Source: Deltaproteobacteria bacterium RIFCSPLOWO2_12_FULL_60_19
Lineage (GTDB): Bacteria; Desulfobacterota; Binatia; UBA9968
Assembly: GCA_001798595.1 (NCBI GenBank)
Contig: MGSS01000057.1
Location: 62,001-126,000, forward strand
Direction of reading: 5' to 3'
Length of the DNA stretch: 64,000 nt
The position numbers and the translations under genes were made by a program. The notes below the pieces were generated by a model. That model made no database searches. It had not been told where the DNA came from and worked only from the letters and a program-made list of their open reading frames with translations. Shown here piece by piece: positions 1 through 8,602 of this stretch (position 1 is its first letter; every line of letters starts with the position of its first letter).

Positions 1-2314
1 GGACGGGAGATTCAAGCCACACTTCATCGCCGTCGGCGATCCCTTTCCGCTTCGCCACTTGTTCGTTGACCAGAATGCTATAGGCATCGGTCTGCTCGCA
101 GAGCTCGTTGATCCACGGATTATCGTTGCCGAATGCGCCGTACACGTAAGGAAACTTATAGTGGACCGCGATAAGATCGTAATCCCCTTTCTGCACGGCA
201 TTGTAAGATGGGCAGGGCAGCCATTCTGAGAGCGGCGTGTAGTCCGAGAAGTCCCAGTCGAGTCCCATCTGGCTGGTAACCTCCTTGAGCTCTTCTCCGC
301 GCTGGAGAAAATGCTCCAGATAGATCGGCAGCCGCGCCTTAAGAAATGGCCCGATGTAGACTTCGTCCACGTCCTTAGGGAACCGGATCACGCCGTGCTC
401 TTGGAACCAACTCAGGCCATGGTCCTCGCCGAACCAGCCTTGGGCCGTTCGATCGACCACCTCGTCCGCGCGATAGCGGTGGCCCGGCTCCAAAGCATAG
501 GGCTCCTTGAGACGGAAGGTATGATTGAGCAGCCGGTACCAGTCGTCGCGGATGCCGACCCGCTCGGCCAGCTCCATGAGCACCTCTTGCGGGTGCCTCA
601 GTCCCGGCGCCAACTCGACTACCGGCTGCCTGATCTGCCAGAACCAGTCGTCCTGACCACAAGGACCGAGTTGACGCGACGAGGTCCCGGCGTTGAAGTC
701 GAACCGCTCCAGATAGCTCGGGAACGGGAGCACAATGTCGTCGAAGAGATTGGTCTCGTTGATCTCGACGGCAAAGCCGGCGATGAACGGTATCGACCGA
801 TAGAAACGCTCCACCACGTTGAGATCGCCGAAAGAGCCCAACACCGAGTTGGTGGGCGTGTGGAGCATGACTTGCAGGCCGTAGTCCAGCCCGTAGCGCG
901 CATGATTTTCGGCGGTAATCGGCAGCAGCGTGTGGTAGTGAGGCGCCAGCGGAAACAGCTCCGCCAGGTCGTTTCGCACCGGTTTGGTCGGGGTGCGGCC
1001 GGGGAAGGCTTTCGGGTGGGGTAGGGGCAGAATGTTTCCGCCCTTCTCCAGCATCCCATCCGTCCCTCCTTCAGGGAACCACCGAAAAGGCTTCTTGCCG
1101 GCCGCGCCGGTGCTGAGAATACCTCCCGGCACGCTGACGGCGCCCATGACGATGTTGAGGAGCTTGAGCGGCCAGGACTGGTGAAAGCCGTGCTTGTGAC
1201 CCTGCGGCCCTTTGGCCCAATCGACGCAGGCCGGCCGATAGGGAAGCTTGACTCCGTCGATCACCGTGGTCGAGCCGATTGATGCGGCCTCGCCGAATTC
1301 TTTGGCGAGTTGCCTCAAGGTCGCCGGCGGGATGGTGGTGATCTCCTCGGTCTTCTCGGGCGGATACTTTGCCACATGCTCCTTGAGGAGTGCGAAGGCA
1401 GGGCGACCTGCCTCGCCCGCTCCTACAATCGCCGGATCGCTGAGCGTCGGATCGTCGTAAACCTTGGTTTTCTGATCCGCGGCGTCCAGAATCAACGGCT
1501 TTCCGCTACTCGGGTCGCGCGCATACAATCCTTTGGGTCCTACCAGGTAGGGAGCGTTGGTTTTGTGCTTCAAAAACTCAGCGTCGTAGATGCCGAGCTC
1601 GTTCAACAGGACATGGAGCATGCTGAGAGCGAATGCCGTGTCCGTGCCGGGCCGGATGGGAACCCACTGGTCGGCTTTGCTGCCGGCAAATCCGCCGATC
1701 GGATCGACCACCACCAGTTTCATGCCCCGAGCGCGGGCATCCGCCATGTCCCGGATGATGTGGTTGAAGGAGGCGCGCGCCGCGATCGCAAACTGCGTTC
1801 CCACCAAGATGCAATAGTTGCAGTGATGCAGGTCGGGCTGCTGATGAAATCCGCCGGCGGCAAAAAATTCGACGGGGTGGATCACCTTGCCGCACGTGGG
1901 CGAGCCGTTGCTGGAATAGTGGGGGGTGCCGAAGGCGCTGGCGAACGCGTGCAGCCAGAGATGGCTGTCGCCGGTGATCTCCCAGCCCTGGATGTAAAGC
2001 TGCTTCGGATTATCCTGAATCGCTTTGAGCTTGGATGCGATGGTACCGAGCGCTTCGTCCCACGAGATTTCCTGCCAGCCCGGATCGACGTACAGCCCCT
2101 TTTGCGGGTTGGTCCGTTTGAGCGGGGTTTTGATCCGGTGCGGGTTGTAGAGATTCATGAGGCCCGCCTGGCCCTTGGCGCAGATGTTCCCCCGGTTCTG
2201 CGGATTGTTCGGGTCGCCCTGGATGCTGACCGCTACACCGTTCTCCACCTTGACCTGAATGCCGCAGCCGACGTAACACATCCCGCAGCTCGTCAGGATC
2301 GTCTCTATCCCCAT
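1..2314 (-). CDS. Molybdopterin oxidoreductase catalytic subunit, 3' end outside window
   Basis: Catalytic subunit of a complex iron-sulfur molybdoenzyme (DMSO reductase/formate dehydrogenase superfamily); 771 codons are visible and the C-terminus lies beyond base 1. The protein begins MGIETILTSCGMCYVGCGIQV and has the Cys set CGMC, GC and NICAKGQ that binds the N-terminal 4Fe-4S cluster (about residues 10-45). A bis-MGD domain follows, with typical segments such as VVDPIGG and the nucleotide-binding region near WVPIRPGTD. No twin-arginine signal precedes the first Cys, so the subunit looks cytoplasmic, unlike Psr/Phs-type enzymes. The start is at 2314, behind a strong AGGAGG site that overlaps the last codons of the upstream MoaD-like gene. 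Its partners are the NrfD and four-cluster ferredoxin genes upstream. The substrate cannot be read from the sequence; polysulfide, thiosulfate, formate or an organic oxyanion are all possible. Confidence 0.9.
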   Translation of the reverse strand, partial: MGIETILTSCGMCYVGCGIQVKVENGVAVSIQGDPNNPQNRGNICAKGQAGLMNLYNPHRIKTPLKRTNPQKGLYVDPGWQEISWDEALGTIASKLKAIQDNPKQLYIQGWEITGDSHLWLHAFASAFGTPHYSSNGSPTCGKVIHPVEFFAAGGFHQQPDLHHCNYCILVGTQFAIAARASFNHIIRDMADARARGMKLVVVDPIGGFAGSKADQWVPIRPGTDTAFALSMLHVLLNELGIYDAEFLKHKTNAPYLVGPKGLYARDPSSGKPLILDAADQKTKVYDDPTLSDPAIVGAGEAGRPAFALLKEHVAKYPPEKTEEITTIPPATLRQLAKEFGEAASIGSTTVIDGVKLPYRPACVDWAKGPQGHKHGFHQSWPLKLLNIVMGAVSVPGGILSTGAAGKKPFRWFPEGGTDGMLEKGGNILPLPHPKAFPGRTPTKPVRNDLAELFPLAPHYHTLLPITAENHARYGLDYGLQVMLHTPTNSVLGSFGDLNVVERFYRSIPFIAGFAVEINETNLFDDIVLPFPSYLERFDFNAGTSSRQLGPCGQDDWFWQIRQPVVELAPGLRHPQEVLMELAERVGIRDDWYRLLNHTFRLKEPYALEPGHRYRADEVVDRTAQGWFGEDHGLSWFQEHGVIRFPKDVDEVYIGPFLKARLPIYLEHFLQRGEELKEVTSQMGLDWDFSDYTPLSEWLPCPSYNAVQKGDYDLIAVHYKFPYVYGAFGNDNPWINELCEQTDAYSILVNEQVAKRKGIADGDEVWLESPV

Positions 2315-2316
2315 AA

Positions 2317-2652
2317 TCATCCTCCTTCAAACATAGGCAGCATGATCAGCTCCACGCGGTCATCCTGCGCGCCCAATTCAGCCGTCAAGCCGCCTATATC
2401 CCGGACATTCTCGCCGTTGACGAAAATCAGAATATGATGATGGAGCTCCCCCGATCCGGTAAAGAGCCACTTGGCGAAGGGGTCGCCGAATCTCTCGGCA
2501 AGGGACTTTAAGAGATCGCCCACGCTGGTCCCTTGAGGCAGGGACAACTTGAGATCGGCCGACTCGACCACGGCCCTCAGATCGCCCATAAATCTGATCC
2601 GAACGTCAATGGTCTGCCCGCGCATAGACTCTTCGACAGACAGGTTCGTCAT
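2317..2652 (-). CDS. MoaD/ThiS-like ubiquitin-fold protein
   Basis: 111 residues with the beta-grasp pattern of small sulfur-carrier proteins (IDVRIRFMGDLRAV, then a hydrophobic core ILIFVNGENV and ELIMLPM) and a C-terminal Gly-Gly (FEGG). In MoaD the terminal Gly is thiocarboxylated for molybdopterin synthesis. The gene lies between the NrfD gene and the molybdoenzyme catalytic gene, 2 bases from the next start. This suggests a dedicated sulfur carrier for cofactor assembly or sulfuration of the adjacent enzyme. At 111 residues it is longer than typical MoaD (about 80), because of about 15 extra N-terminal residues; Met11 (base 2622) is an alternative start. The two Gly codons form part of the downstream ribosome-binding site. 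Confidence 0.8.
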   Translation of the reverse strand: MTNLSVEESMRGQTIDVRIRFMGDLRAVVESADLKLSLPQGTSVGDLLKSLAERFGDPFAKWLFTGSGELHHHILIFVNGENVRDIGGLTAELGAQDDRVELIMLPMFEGG

Positions 2653-2658
2653 GGTCGA

Positions 2659-3513
2659 TCAGGTCAGCGGAAACGGCACGTAGACCCCGGCCTTCAACAC
2701 GCAGTAGCGAAAGAGCAGGCTGCCGACCAAGATGCAAAGACCGGCAAGCGCGATGACCGACGGCATCCACAGAACGACCGACAATGGAACGATCATTCCG
2801 AGCAAGATCACGCCTACGTTAAATGCCAGGCCCAAGGAACCCTGGTTCAAGCGTCTGACAGCTTCCTTGGCCGCCAGACCTGCGCCCTTCGAATTTGCCA
2901 GGTACATCGCCCCGAGAGCCAGGTTCACGACGATAAGGATCCCTCCCCAATAGCGTATGGTTTCGAGATGAGCGTTGGCCAATCCCAACGGGGCAATCAG
3001 AAATACCAGCCCGCTGGCGGCCATCAGCGAGTGAAAGGTAAAGAGCACCGGCAAAAGCGGGCTGTTCCAAAACGGAATAGAAGGAGAGGCGGCAAGCACG
3101 AAGCCGGGATAGAGGGTAACGAAGAGAGCGGAGATCCCGGCAATCGCGCCGATGGTTCGCCTGGCCGTATCGCCGGCCGGGACCAGCCAGGAAAGAGAGT
3201 CAACAGCGGACGCGCTGTAGAGTGCGCCGAACACGATAAACAGCGTCACGAACATAACGCCGCGGCTGATCCAGGAAGAAAAGGGCTTGCAGAGCGCGCG
3301 CCAGGCCCTGAGCGGGCGTCCCAACTCCACGATCAACACCACCGCCCCGAGAACCACCAAACCCAGGGAAAGGAGAGCGACGGCCGGGGGAAGGTTAAAC
3401 AGCAGGCAGAGCAGGAAAAGGCCTCCCCCCACTCCGGCGAAGAATAAATCCAACGCCAACAGCCAACCCCACTCCTCCTGCGCGGTTAACTCCGTGTTGA
3501 ACTCATGCGCCAT
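2659..3513 (-). CDS. NrfD/PsrC-family quinone-interacting membrane subunit
   Basis: 284-residue polytopic protein beginning MAHEFNTELTAQEEWGWLLA, with about eight hydrophobic helices. It includes the GVGGGLFLL helix and the helix preceding WISRGVMF that are characteristic of NrfD/PsrC membrane anchors. These subunits exchange electrons between the quinone pool and the adjacent 4Fe-4S subunit. The start at 3513 was chosen because CTCAGGAGG lies 6 bases upstream; a longer reading frame to 3630 overlaps the preceding gene and has no such site. It follows the ferredoxin subunit by 16 bases and precedes the MoaD-like gene by 6, so one transcript is likely. Confidence 0.9.
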   Translation of the reverse strand: MAHEFNTELTAQEEWGWLLALDLFFAGVGGGLFLLCLLFNLPPAVALLSLGLVVLGAVVLIVELGRPLRAWRALCKPFSSWISRGVMFVTLFIVFGALYSASAVDSLSWLVPAGDTARRTIGAIAGISALFVTLYPGFVLAASPSIPFWNSPLLPVLFTFHSLMAASGLVFLIAPLGLANAHLETIRYWGGILIVVNLALGAMYLANSKGAGLAAKEAVRRLNQGSLGLAFNVGVILLGMIVPLSVVLWMPSVIALAGLCILVGSLLFRYCVLKAGVYVPFPLT

Positions 3514-3529
3514 ATCGGCCTCCTGAGAG

Positions 3530-4177
3530 TTACGTGAGATAATAAAGCGACGGATCGGTGCCCAGCTCGGCGCGTGGCTGAAAATGATTTCTCCCCCTGA
3601 TGAGCTTGGCGATTTCGCTTTCCACATCATTCAGGTCGCCGAACACAAGGGCGGCCGTGGGACAGGTCTGAACGCAAGCCGGCTGATTTCCGGTTTCGAG
3701 GCGGTGCTCACAGAAAGTGCACTTCTGGACGGTTCTCGGCTGCCATTTCCGATAGCTCTCGGTTTCGTACGGAGTGAGCTCGTCCCCGTAATATCCTTTG
3801 GTATCTTCCGCGATAAAGCGGACCTGGTAGGGGCAGGCTACAACGCAGGCGCGGCACCCGATGCACTTATCCTGGTTGATCAATACGAGGTTGTCGCGCT
3901 CGCGCTTATAGCTGGCGCCGGTGGGGCAGACCGGAACGCAGGGCGGTTCGGCGCAGTGGTTGCACCTGACTGGCAAGAAGACTTTGCGCGCCAGAGGGTA
4001 TGTGCCTTCTTCCTTCTCCAGCACCCTCATCCAGAAGACTTTTCGCGGGGTGCCGTTCTCCGCCTTGCATGCCAGGGTGCAACTCTGGCAGCCGACGCAG
4101 CGCTTGAGATCAACCGTCATGCCCCATCTGGGAGACTTACCGTTTTTACTTGCCGGGAGTTTTTCGCTCGTTGCCAT
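3530..4177 (-). CDS. 4Fe-4S dicluster electron-transfer subunit (DmsB/PsrB-like)
   Basis: 215 residues carrying four Cys groups typical of the beta subunit of molybdoenzymes: CVGCQSCTLAC (around residue 27), CNHCAEPPCVPVCPTGA (around 72), CIGCRACVVACPY (around 105) and CTFCEHR with a distal CVQTCPTAA (around 150-175). These would hold four 4Fe-4S clusters linking the catalytic subunit to the NrfD anchor. No Tat or Sec signal is visible, in agreement with the leaderless catalytic subunit. First gene of the four-gene operon; a GGGAGG site precedes the start. Confidence 0.92.
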   Translation of the reverse strand: MATSEKLPASKNGKSPRWGMTVDLKRCVGCQSCTLACKAENGTPRKVFWMRVLEKEEGTYPLARKVFLPVRCNHCAEPPCVPVCPTGASYKRERDNLVLINQDKCIGCRACVVACPYQVRFIAEDTKGYYGDELTPYETESYRKWQPRTVQKCTFCEHRLETGNQPACVQTCPTAALVFGDLNDVESEIAKLIRGRNHFQPRAELGTDPSLYYLT

Positions 4178-4252
4178 CCCTCCCTCCTCGTTAACCCTTT
4201 AAATCGACAGTTTAATAGGCAAGATACATGCCACCGCCCCTAGGGAGGTGAC

Positions 4253-4306
4253 ATGAGTAATATCTGCCAAAAAGTGGATCGAAGAGAGGAACAGGCCGAG
4301 GGATAA
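4253..4306 (+). CDS. Possible 17-residue leader-type ORF
   Basis: A short reading frame (MSNICQKVDRREEQAEG) preceded by GGGAGGTGAC, a strong Shine-Dalgarno site 3-4 bases before the ATG. It lies in the 245-base gap upstream of, and divergent from, the molybdoenzyme operon. No homologue is recognised. The only support is the ribosome-binding site; it could be chance. Nothing else is seen in this gap. Confidence 0.2.
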   Translation: MSNICQKVDRREEQAEG

Positions 4307-4422
4307 CGGCTTCGAATCCCTATATGTGGAAAAAACGGTTCAGAAATTCCTAATAGTCGGAAGGCTGGCTCTCTTTGACTTTTTAGCAAGGCTCACCGCA
4401 GCCAATGACGTAACTGCTGCCG

Positions 4423-5427
4423 TTAAAACCCTTCCTTTTCAACCTTGCGCGCAATTCGGTCATCCATAAGATCCTCCACCTTCAGCGCCCCAATTTTCGG
4501 ATTTACTTTGCCTAAAACGCGCAGCGCATTCTGTAACCCCTCCCTGGTGGGAGTGATAGGTCGCTCATAGAGAATCGTCATTCTCTCATACAACCCCTCG
4601 GCCCCTTCCATTTGAGGCAGCCGCAGCCATTTAGTTAAACTCCGCATCACCGCCTGCTTGTTTGCCGGATCCTGAATAAAACCAATCGCCTTGAGAAGGC
4701 TTCTCAAGGTCTGCTCAGCCAGCTGGGGAGAGCTTTCCACGATGCTCCTTCGGGCCAGGAGGCCCATGTGTTGGTAGGGAATATTGAGCTTGGGGAGATC
4801 GGCCAGGAGGTAGGATCCCTGGCGCTGCGCCAACCGGCTGAACGTATAACCCAATAACGCGCCATCGACGATGCCGGTCATCATAGCCTGCGCAATGACA
4901 GACTGATCTCCTATCACCCGGAATTGGATCTTGTCCCGCTCGGGGTTGAGCTCCCAATGGTCAAGAGCCATCATCGTAAACATCCAGATCCCGCCTCCTA
5001 TGCTCTGCACGCCGAGGGTCTTGCCTTTAAGGTCTGCCGGGCTCTTGATTCTTGGCGAAACGACGAAGTAGCCGTCAAGCTTATTGATGAGACCAGCCAC
5101 GAATACCACGTCCAGCCCTCCGGCCATCGCCCCAATCGTGGCGCCGGAAGCGGGGGCGGAATAGAAGTGGGCATCGCCTGAGGCCAGAGCCGAAACGGCG
5201 ATCGGCCCGCTGCGCACCTGGACGACCTCGGCATCCAATCCGCGCGCTTCAAAAAAGCGCTGATCCTTGGCGACAAAGACAAGCCCTGTCCGCTCGCTGA
5301 AATCGGCAAACGCGATGATGACCTTCTTGTTGAGGCTAGCCGCCGCGGCGGAAGGATGCGCAAAAACGGAGAGAAGAAAGACCGGACAGAGCCCTAATGC
5401 AAGACAGGTAAATCGATGAATAAACAT
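4423..5427 (-). CDS. NMT1/SsuA-type ABC substrate-binding protein
   Basis: 334 residues with a signal peptide (about residues 1-29, ending HPSAAAA) and the periplasmic-binding-protein-2 fold of the NMT1/THI5/SsuA family. Typical segments are FADFSERTGLVFVAKDQRFFEARGLDAEVVQV, the ALASGDAHFYSA region and ADLKGKTLGVQSIGG. The usual role is to bind an organic solute in the periplasm and hand it to an ABC permease, but no permease or ATPase gene lies nearby. The protein is transcribed alone between the molybdoenzyme operon and the asparaginase gene. Ligand unknown. Confidence 0.85.
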   Translation of the reverse strand: MFIHRFTCLALGLCPVFLLSVFAHPSAAAASLNKKVIIAFADFSERTGLVFVAKDQRFFEARGLDAEVVQVRSGPIAVSALASGDAHFYSAPASGATIGAMAGGLDVVFVAGLINKLDGYFVVSPRIKSPADLKGKTLGVQSIGGGIWMFTMMALDHWELNPERDKIQFRVIGDQSVIAQAMMTGIVDGALLGYTFSRLAQRQGSYLLADLPKLNIPYQHMGLLARRSIVESSPQLAEQTLRSLLKAIGFIQDPANKQAVMRSLTKWLRLPQMEGAEGLYERMTILYERPITPTREGLQNALRVLGKVNPKIGALKVEDLMDDRIARKVEKEGF

Positions 5428-5520
5428 CAGACCAACCTCCTGACAGGACCGAAAAGCGCCCGGTTTTTTCGTGTGGCAAAGTCACGGGTAAAGCCACACG
5501 CGGCCGCTAGCGCAATAAGA

Positions 5521-6525
5521 TTAGTAGGTGTCGAACATCCGCTGAATCTCGTCGGCGTTGCTGGTCTCGGTAAGCGCCAGTGCCAGCAGCGCGCGGGCTT
5601 TCCACGGCTGAAGGTTGTCGCCCGCGACGAAGCCGCGCTTGGCCAGTCCCGGACTCCGCACCACGCGCCCTGAGCCGACGCGGCTGCAGAGGCACATGAT
5701 CACTCCCTTTTCTTTGTAAATCCGGTCGAAGGCTTCGTCTTCCGCCGGCGTCGGGCGTCCGGCGCCGGTGGCGGCGCTGACGATGCCTTTCGCGCCTGCG
5801 GCTGCGGCGGCCTCGATCATTTTGCCGTCGGCGCCGACGTAGGAGACAACGACATCGACGCGCGGGAGCGCTTGGAGATTGCGCACGTCGAATTCCGTAT
5901 TAACGGTGTGTTTCTTTACGGCTTGATGGTAGTAGACAATTTTTCCATCGGCGTCGGCGTAGCCGAGCGGCCCGAGGTCGCGTCCCTGAAAGGCGTGGAC
6001 GCGGTAGGTCGCGGTCTTGGTGACGTCGCGCCCGTTGTAGATCGTGTCGTTCATCACCAGCAGGCAGCCGCGTCCTCTGGAGTTGGGATCGGCTGCCACC
6101 TTGATCGCGTTCACGAGATTCAGATAGCCGTCGGCGCTGATCGCCGAGGCAGGACGCATGGAGCCGACGATCACCACGGGCTTTTCCGTCTTGAGCGTCA
6201 GATTGAGAAAGTAGGCCGTCTCTTCGATCGTGTTGGTGCCGTGCGTGATGACGATGCCGTCGGCGTTGTTTTGGTCGAAGATGGAATGAATCGTCCGTAC
6301 CATGTCGAGCCAATCCTTATCGACCAGCGCGTGGCTCGGCAGCCGGCGAAACGGGACCTCCTCTACCTGGGCGATCTGTTTCAGCTCGGGAAGCTGAGCC
6401 AGCAGCTCGCCGGTATTCAGCCGTTTTCCGGCTTCGATGTACCAGGCAAGATCCAGGCGGTCTTTCCCGACCGAGTCGATCGTTCCGCCGGTGATAATCA
6501 ATGCAACTCGCGGTAGGTCGCTCAT
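5521..6525 (-). CDS. L-asparaginase, type I/II family
   Basis: 334 residues of the bacterial amidohydrolase family that converts asparagine to aspartate and ammonia. The first catalytic motif ITGGTIDS supplies the nucleophile Thr15. The second motif reads HGTNTIEE at residues 95-102 with Thr97, and Lys170 lies in DVTKT. In most family members the second motif is HGTDT; here the Asp that assists catalysis is Asn98. The SMRPASAISADG segment is well conserved. No signal peptide, so the protein is cytoplasmic. The start is ATG at 6525. Annotations of asparaginase-like proteins with Asn here may have a different substrate, so exact function is less certain than family. Confidence 0.88.
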   Translation of the reverse strand: MSDLPRVALIITGGTIDSVGKDRLDLAWYIEAGKRLNTGELLAQLPELKQIAQVEEVPFRRLPSHALVDKDWLDMVRTIHSIFDQNNADGIVITHGTNTIEETAYFLNLTLKTEKPVVIVGSMRPASAISADGYLNLVNAIKVAADPNSRGRGCLLVMNDTIYNGRDVTKTATYRVHAFQGRDLGPLGYADADGKIVYYHQAVKKHTVNTEFDVRNLQALPRVDVVVSYVGADGKMIEAAAAAGAKGIVSAATGAGRPTPAEDEAFDRIYKEKGVIMCLCSRVGSGRVVRSPGLAKRGFVAGDNLQPWKARALLALALTETSNADEIQRMFDTY

Positions 6526-6598
6526 CTGTCAGTTATCCTTTCACGAAGGGTAAATGCGTCTGAAGATTTTAGTAGCCTAAGGGCTTGGAAATGTCCAC

Positions 6599-7528
6599 CT
6601 AACCTAAGGCGGGAAGCACTTCACGCGCGAAGCGCTCGATCTGCTCCACCCGCTCCGGCCAGTGGGGCACCATGAACTGCAGCGCGATGTGCTCCACGCC
6701 GGTCTTCTCGTAGCCTCTGAGCAGGGCTGTAACCTGTTCCGGCGAGCCGCGTAGGCGGTCCTCTTCTTGCGGCAGCGGCTCGCGGCTCAGTTCGATCGGC
6801 AGGCAGCAGTTGAGGCGGATCCGCTCGGGATCGCGCCCGGCCTTTTCCGCCGACCGTCGGACGTGGTCGAACCGTCTTGTTAACTCCTCGGGCGTCATCC
6901 GCACAAAATAGGGGAACCACGCGTCACCGTATTCGCCGGCCCGCCGTTGCGCGCGCACTCCCTCGCCGCCCACCCAGATGGGGATGCGCGGCTTTTGCAG
7001 CGGCTTCGGCGAGAAGGCGATATCACTGAAGCGATAGTGGCGGCCTTCAAAACCGATCTTTTCTTCGCTCCACAGCGCGCGCAGGAGTTCGAGCTGTTCA
7101 TCGGACGATTCTCCCCGCTTCTCGAAGTTCGCGCCGAGTGCGGCGAACTCCTCGACCATCCACCCCACGCCTACGCCAAGAATCAGACGACCCTTGGATA
7201 GATGGTCGATCGTGGTGGCGATTTTCGCCCAGTAGAGCGGGTGGCGGTAGGGGAGGACGAGGACGCTGATGCCGAGCGAGATTTTTTCCGTGCAGCCGGC
7301 GAGAAACGCGAGGCAGGTGAGCGGCTCGAAGAACGGCCGGTCGGGAGGAACGATGAAGCTTTGCCCTTCACTATAGGGATAAGGGGTCTTGATCTCCCAC
7401 GGGATGATGATTCTATCCGCGCACCAGACGGAATCGTATCCCAGAGCTTCCGCCTGACGGGCGGCGCCCATGAGTGTGGCCGGTCCCGCGGCGCGGCCGG
7501 ATATCGGTAGAAATACGCCGAACTTCAC
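6599..7528 (-). CDS. LLM-class (luciferase-like) F420-dependent oxidoreductase
   Basis: 309 residues of the bacterial luciferase-like monooxygenase fold. Hallmarks are MKFGVFLPISGR at the N-terminus, RQAEALGYDSVWCADR, the ISLGISVLVLPYRHPLYWAK strand-helix, GRLILGVGVGW and IPIWVGGEG. Members use FMN or F420 to oxidise or reduce organic substrates. Because cofH (F420 precursor synthesis) occurs at 57287, F420 use is plausible. The start codon overlaps the stop of the upstream bicupin gene (ATGA), so the two are translationally coupled and probably act in one pathway. Confidence 0.88.
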   Translation of the reverse strand: MKFGVFLPISGRAAGPATLMGAARQAEALGYDSVWCADRIIIPWEIKTPYPYSEGQSFIVPPDRPFFEPLTCLAFLAGCTEKISLGISVLVLPYRHPLYWAKIATTIDHLSKGRLILGVGVGWMVEEFAALGANFEKRGESSDEQLELLRALWSEEKIGFEGRHYRFSDIAFSPKPLQKPRIPIWVGGEGVRAQRRAGEYGDAWFPYFVRMTPEELTRRFDHVRRSAEKAGRDPERIRLNCCLPIELSREPLPQEEDRLRGSPEQVTALLRGYEKTGVEHIALQFMVPHWPERVEQIERFAREVLPALG

Positions 7529-8577
7529 AGTCCCAGGCGGGTTTCTCCCTGCTTCTCTTCGCGATACAGTCCGAACGCCTTCAAGATCGGCGCGTCATGC
7601 ATCGAGAAGAGAATCGCCTCGTCCTTCGACGAGCGGTTGGCGTGCTCGTGCCAGTGCCAGAGCGGCACGACGAAAGTGTCGCCCTGCTCCCAGTGAAACG
7701 GCTCGCCGTTGATCACGGTCGTGCCGCTGCCGCGGAAGGCGTGATAGATGCTTGTGCTGGTGTGGCGGTGACCCAGGGTGCGCATGCCGGGGCGGAGCAG
7801 CTGGATCCAGCACGACAACGTCGGCAGCGTGGAGCCGCCGCTCAGCGGATTCACGTATTCCATCGCCGCGCCTTCGAAAGGATTCAAGGTTCCCTCGGCG
7901 AGCCGCTTGAGGTTCGGATAGGTGTCGCGCCAGCGATAGTGAAGCGGCGCGGGCAGATCTGCCGACGGCTCGCCCACCGGCCGCGTCATTCCATACGGCG
8001 GCGCAAGATCGGAGCTGCTCCTCACGCCGAGCCGCTTTTCCTTGAACGGCTCAAACGAGATTACCTGCAGCGATTGTATGAACGGCACGTCGAGGCCGTC
8101 GATCCAGATCATATCTCTGTCGCCCTCGTGCGCATGCTCATGCCAGCTCCACTGCGGCGTCAGGATCAGGTCGCCGTCTTCCATCACCATCTTGTGGCCG
8201 TCCACGTTGGTGTAGGCGCCTTTGCCCTGGAGAATAAAGCGGATCGCGGTCATCGTGTGGCGGTGCGCCGGGGCGACTTCTCCCGGCTGGATGAGTTGGA
8301 ACGAGAGGAGCATGGTATGGCTGGTCATTTCGGTATTTTCCAATCCCGGATTGACCAGCCGGATAACCCGCCGCTCCACGCTCCCGCCTTGAATCCCGAT
8401 GCGCTCACGCGCCTGAACGAGACTGTCAAAGATATCCGCCCACTTCCAAAGATGGGGCCGCACGGCGGTCTTCGGGTCGAGAGGGCGCTCGTCCCGGTTG
8501 ATCCGCCAGATGCCGGAGAGGCCGCGCTGCCGGAGGAGACGATCCAACTCTTCCGTGGACTTAAATTCCGCTTTCAT
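7525..8577 (-). CDS. Gentisate 1,2-dioxygenase-like bicupin
   Basis: 350 residues with two cupin domains. The N-terminal domain carries PAHRHTMTAIRFILQGKG and WSWHEHAHEG, giving the metal ligands His-His-Glu-type set around residues 103-146. The C-terminal domain repeats LGHRHTSTSIYHAFRGSG and WHWHEHAN (about 268-315). This is the architecture of gentisate 1,2-dioxygenase and 1-hydroxy-2-naphthoate dioxygenase, which cleave an aromatic ring with Fe(II). It overlaps the LLM oxidoreductase by 4 bases and lies 25 bases downstream of the TenA/PqqC-like gene, so a small aromatic-degradation operon is likely. Substrate not determinable. Confidence 0.88.
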   Translation of the reverse strand: MKAEFKSTEELDRLLRQRGLSGIWRINRDERPLDPKTAVRPHLWKWADIFDSLVQARERIGIQGGSVERRVIRLVNPGLENTEMTSHTMLLSFQLIQPGEVAPAHRHTMTAIRFILQGKGAYTNVDGHKMVMEDGDLILTPQWSWHEHAHEGDRDMIWIDGLDVPFIQSLQVISFEPFKEKRLGVRSSSDLAPPYGMTRPVGEPSADLPAPLHYRWRDTYPNLKRLAEGTLNPFEGAAMEYVNPLSGGSTLPTLSCWIQLLRPGMRTLGHRHTSTSIYHAFRGSGTTVINGEPFHWEQGDTFVVPLWHWHEHANRSSKDEAILFSMHDAPILKAFGLYREEKQGETRLGL

Positions 8578-8602
8578 AGCGCACCTCCGGTAGTCTTACC
8601 CT

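Noticed and set aside
2533-3447. 304-codon plus-strand frame opposite the NrfD gene
   Set aside because: Lys/Gln/Arg-rich antisense of a membrane protein; no start signal or domain.
4300-4330. TTCGAATCC-like string resembling a tRNA T-loop
   Set aside because: No acceptor, D or anticodon arms can be folded around it.
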